A stretch of DNA of 12,688 nucleotides from Parvibaculum sp964560165 (lineage in GTDB: Bacteria > Pseudomonadota > Alphaproteobacteria > Parvibaculales > Parvibaculaceae). The stretch spans positions 1-12,688 of the forward strand of contig CAZLLB010000079.1 in assembly GCA_964560165.1 (NCBI GenBank). Reading direction: 5' to 3'. Each line of letters opens with the position of its first letter. Positions within the stretch are counted from its first letter, which is position 1. The position numbers were made by a program, and so were the translations under genes. Shown one piece after another: positions 12,464 through 12,688 of this stretch. A model generated the notes under the pieces. That model made no database searches and had not been told where the DNA came from. It saw only the letters and a program-made list of their open reading frames with translations.

Positions 12464-12688
12464 ATGAACTGGAAAGAAATGAAGGCGCCAAGCCTCGCCG
12501 ATTTTGAACGTCTCGCGGATGAGGCTTTCGGGCGGCTGCCTGAGCATTTCCGTGCGCGCACGCAAGGGCTCATCATTCGTATCGAGGATTTCCCCGATGA
12601 GGATGTGATGGCCGAAATGGGGCTCGAAAGCCCATTCGATCTGCTCGGGTTATATCACGGCACGGGCCAGCCCTATGAGCAGACCAGC
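12464..12688 (+). CDS. Metallopeptidase family protein (zincin_1/DUF1025-like), N-terminal part (cut by window edge)
   Basis: The first 75 codons of a gene that continues past the right edge. The visible protein begins MNWKEMKAPSLADFERLADE, then a helix with LPEHFRA, then the strand GLIIRIEDFPDEDVMAEMGL and DLLGLYHGTG. This order matches the N-terminal half of a family of small (about 120-150 residue) predicted zinc metallopeptidases whose HExxH motif lies in the C-terminal half, which is outside this window, so the catalytic site cannot be checked. The ATG at 12464 is preceded by a strong AAGGAGGAG (12451-12459). It is divergent from phhB. The family call rests on this partial sequence; the biological role of the family is not well established. 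Confidence 0.75.
   Translation, partial: MNWKEMKAPSLADFERLADEAFGRLPEHFRARTQGLIIRIEDFPDEDVMAEMGLESPFDLLGLYHGTGQPYEQTS

Noticed and set aside
1..12688. Search for tRNA, rRNA, CRISPR arrays, insertion sequences and phage or defence genes
   Set aside because: No cloverleaf, regularly spaced repeats, terminal inverted repeats with a transposase, or recognisable mobile or defence protein was seen.

Overview
The window is ordinary chromosomal DNA from an alphaproteobacterium, probably of the Hyphomicrobiales/Rhizobiales or a close group. The pointers are high GC, densely packed short operons, an alphaproteobacterial-type RlmN next to an IalB-family secreted protein with argG close by, and clear Shine-Dalgarno sequences, some with GTG or TTG starts. 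The species is inferred only loosely. I see no rRNA, tRNA, transposase, integrase, phage gene or CRISPR array.

Layout. Bases 1-277 (-) hold the 5' end of argG, transcribed divergently from a kappa-GST/HCCA-isomerase-like gene (366-968) that is followed by a GST-like gene (1081-1716). Then comes a minus-strand block read right to left: ialB-like (3997-3422), rlmN (3305-2085, interrupted by a run of 10 N) and a small ABM-like protein (2046-1720). Divergent from ialB is a plus-strand operon of three genes: a zinc-free quinone oxidoreductase/MDR protein (4165-5169), a membrane-anchored SGNH-like protein lacking its catalytic residues (5206-5925) and a beta-lactamase-like serine hydrolase (5967-7187). 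A LysR regulator (8335-9234, +) is divergent from a coupled pair on the minus strand, a flavin-binding PNPOx-like protein (8227-7613) and a DUF1348/NTF2-like protein (7616-7209). A DUF1232 membrane protein (9629-9231, -) converges on lysR. After a leader with two tandem hairpins comes an HSD10-like short-chain dehydrogenase (9903-10685, +), closed by a strong intrinsic terminator. The minus-strand pair phhB (12387-12085) and type II NADH dehydrogenase ndh (12060-10789) follows, and the window ends in the start of a zincin-like metallopeptidase gene (12464 onward, +).

Roles. The genes cover primary metabolism (arginine synthesis, respiratory NADH oxidation, pterin recycling, acyl-CoA or alcohol oxidation), ribosome maturation (RlmN) and detoxification or redox chemistry (GST-like proteins, quinone oxidoreductase, flavin-binding protein). 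No multi-gene defence, secondary-metabolite or mobile system is evident.

The points most worth a second look are: the SGNH protein in which the nucleophile Ser, block III Asn and block V His are all replaced; a perfect 10-bp inverted repeat that masks the Shine-Dalgarno of the GST gene; the tandem hairpin repeats before the dehydrogenase gene; a two-turn dyad between ialB and the oxidoreductase; and a probable assembly artefact inside rlmN.
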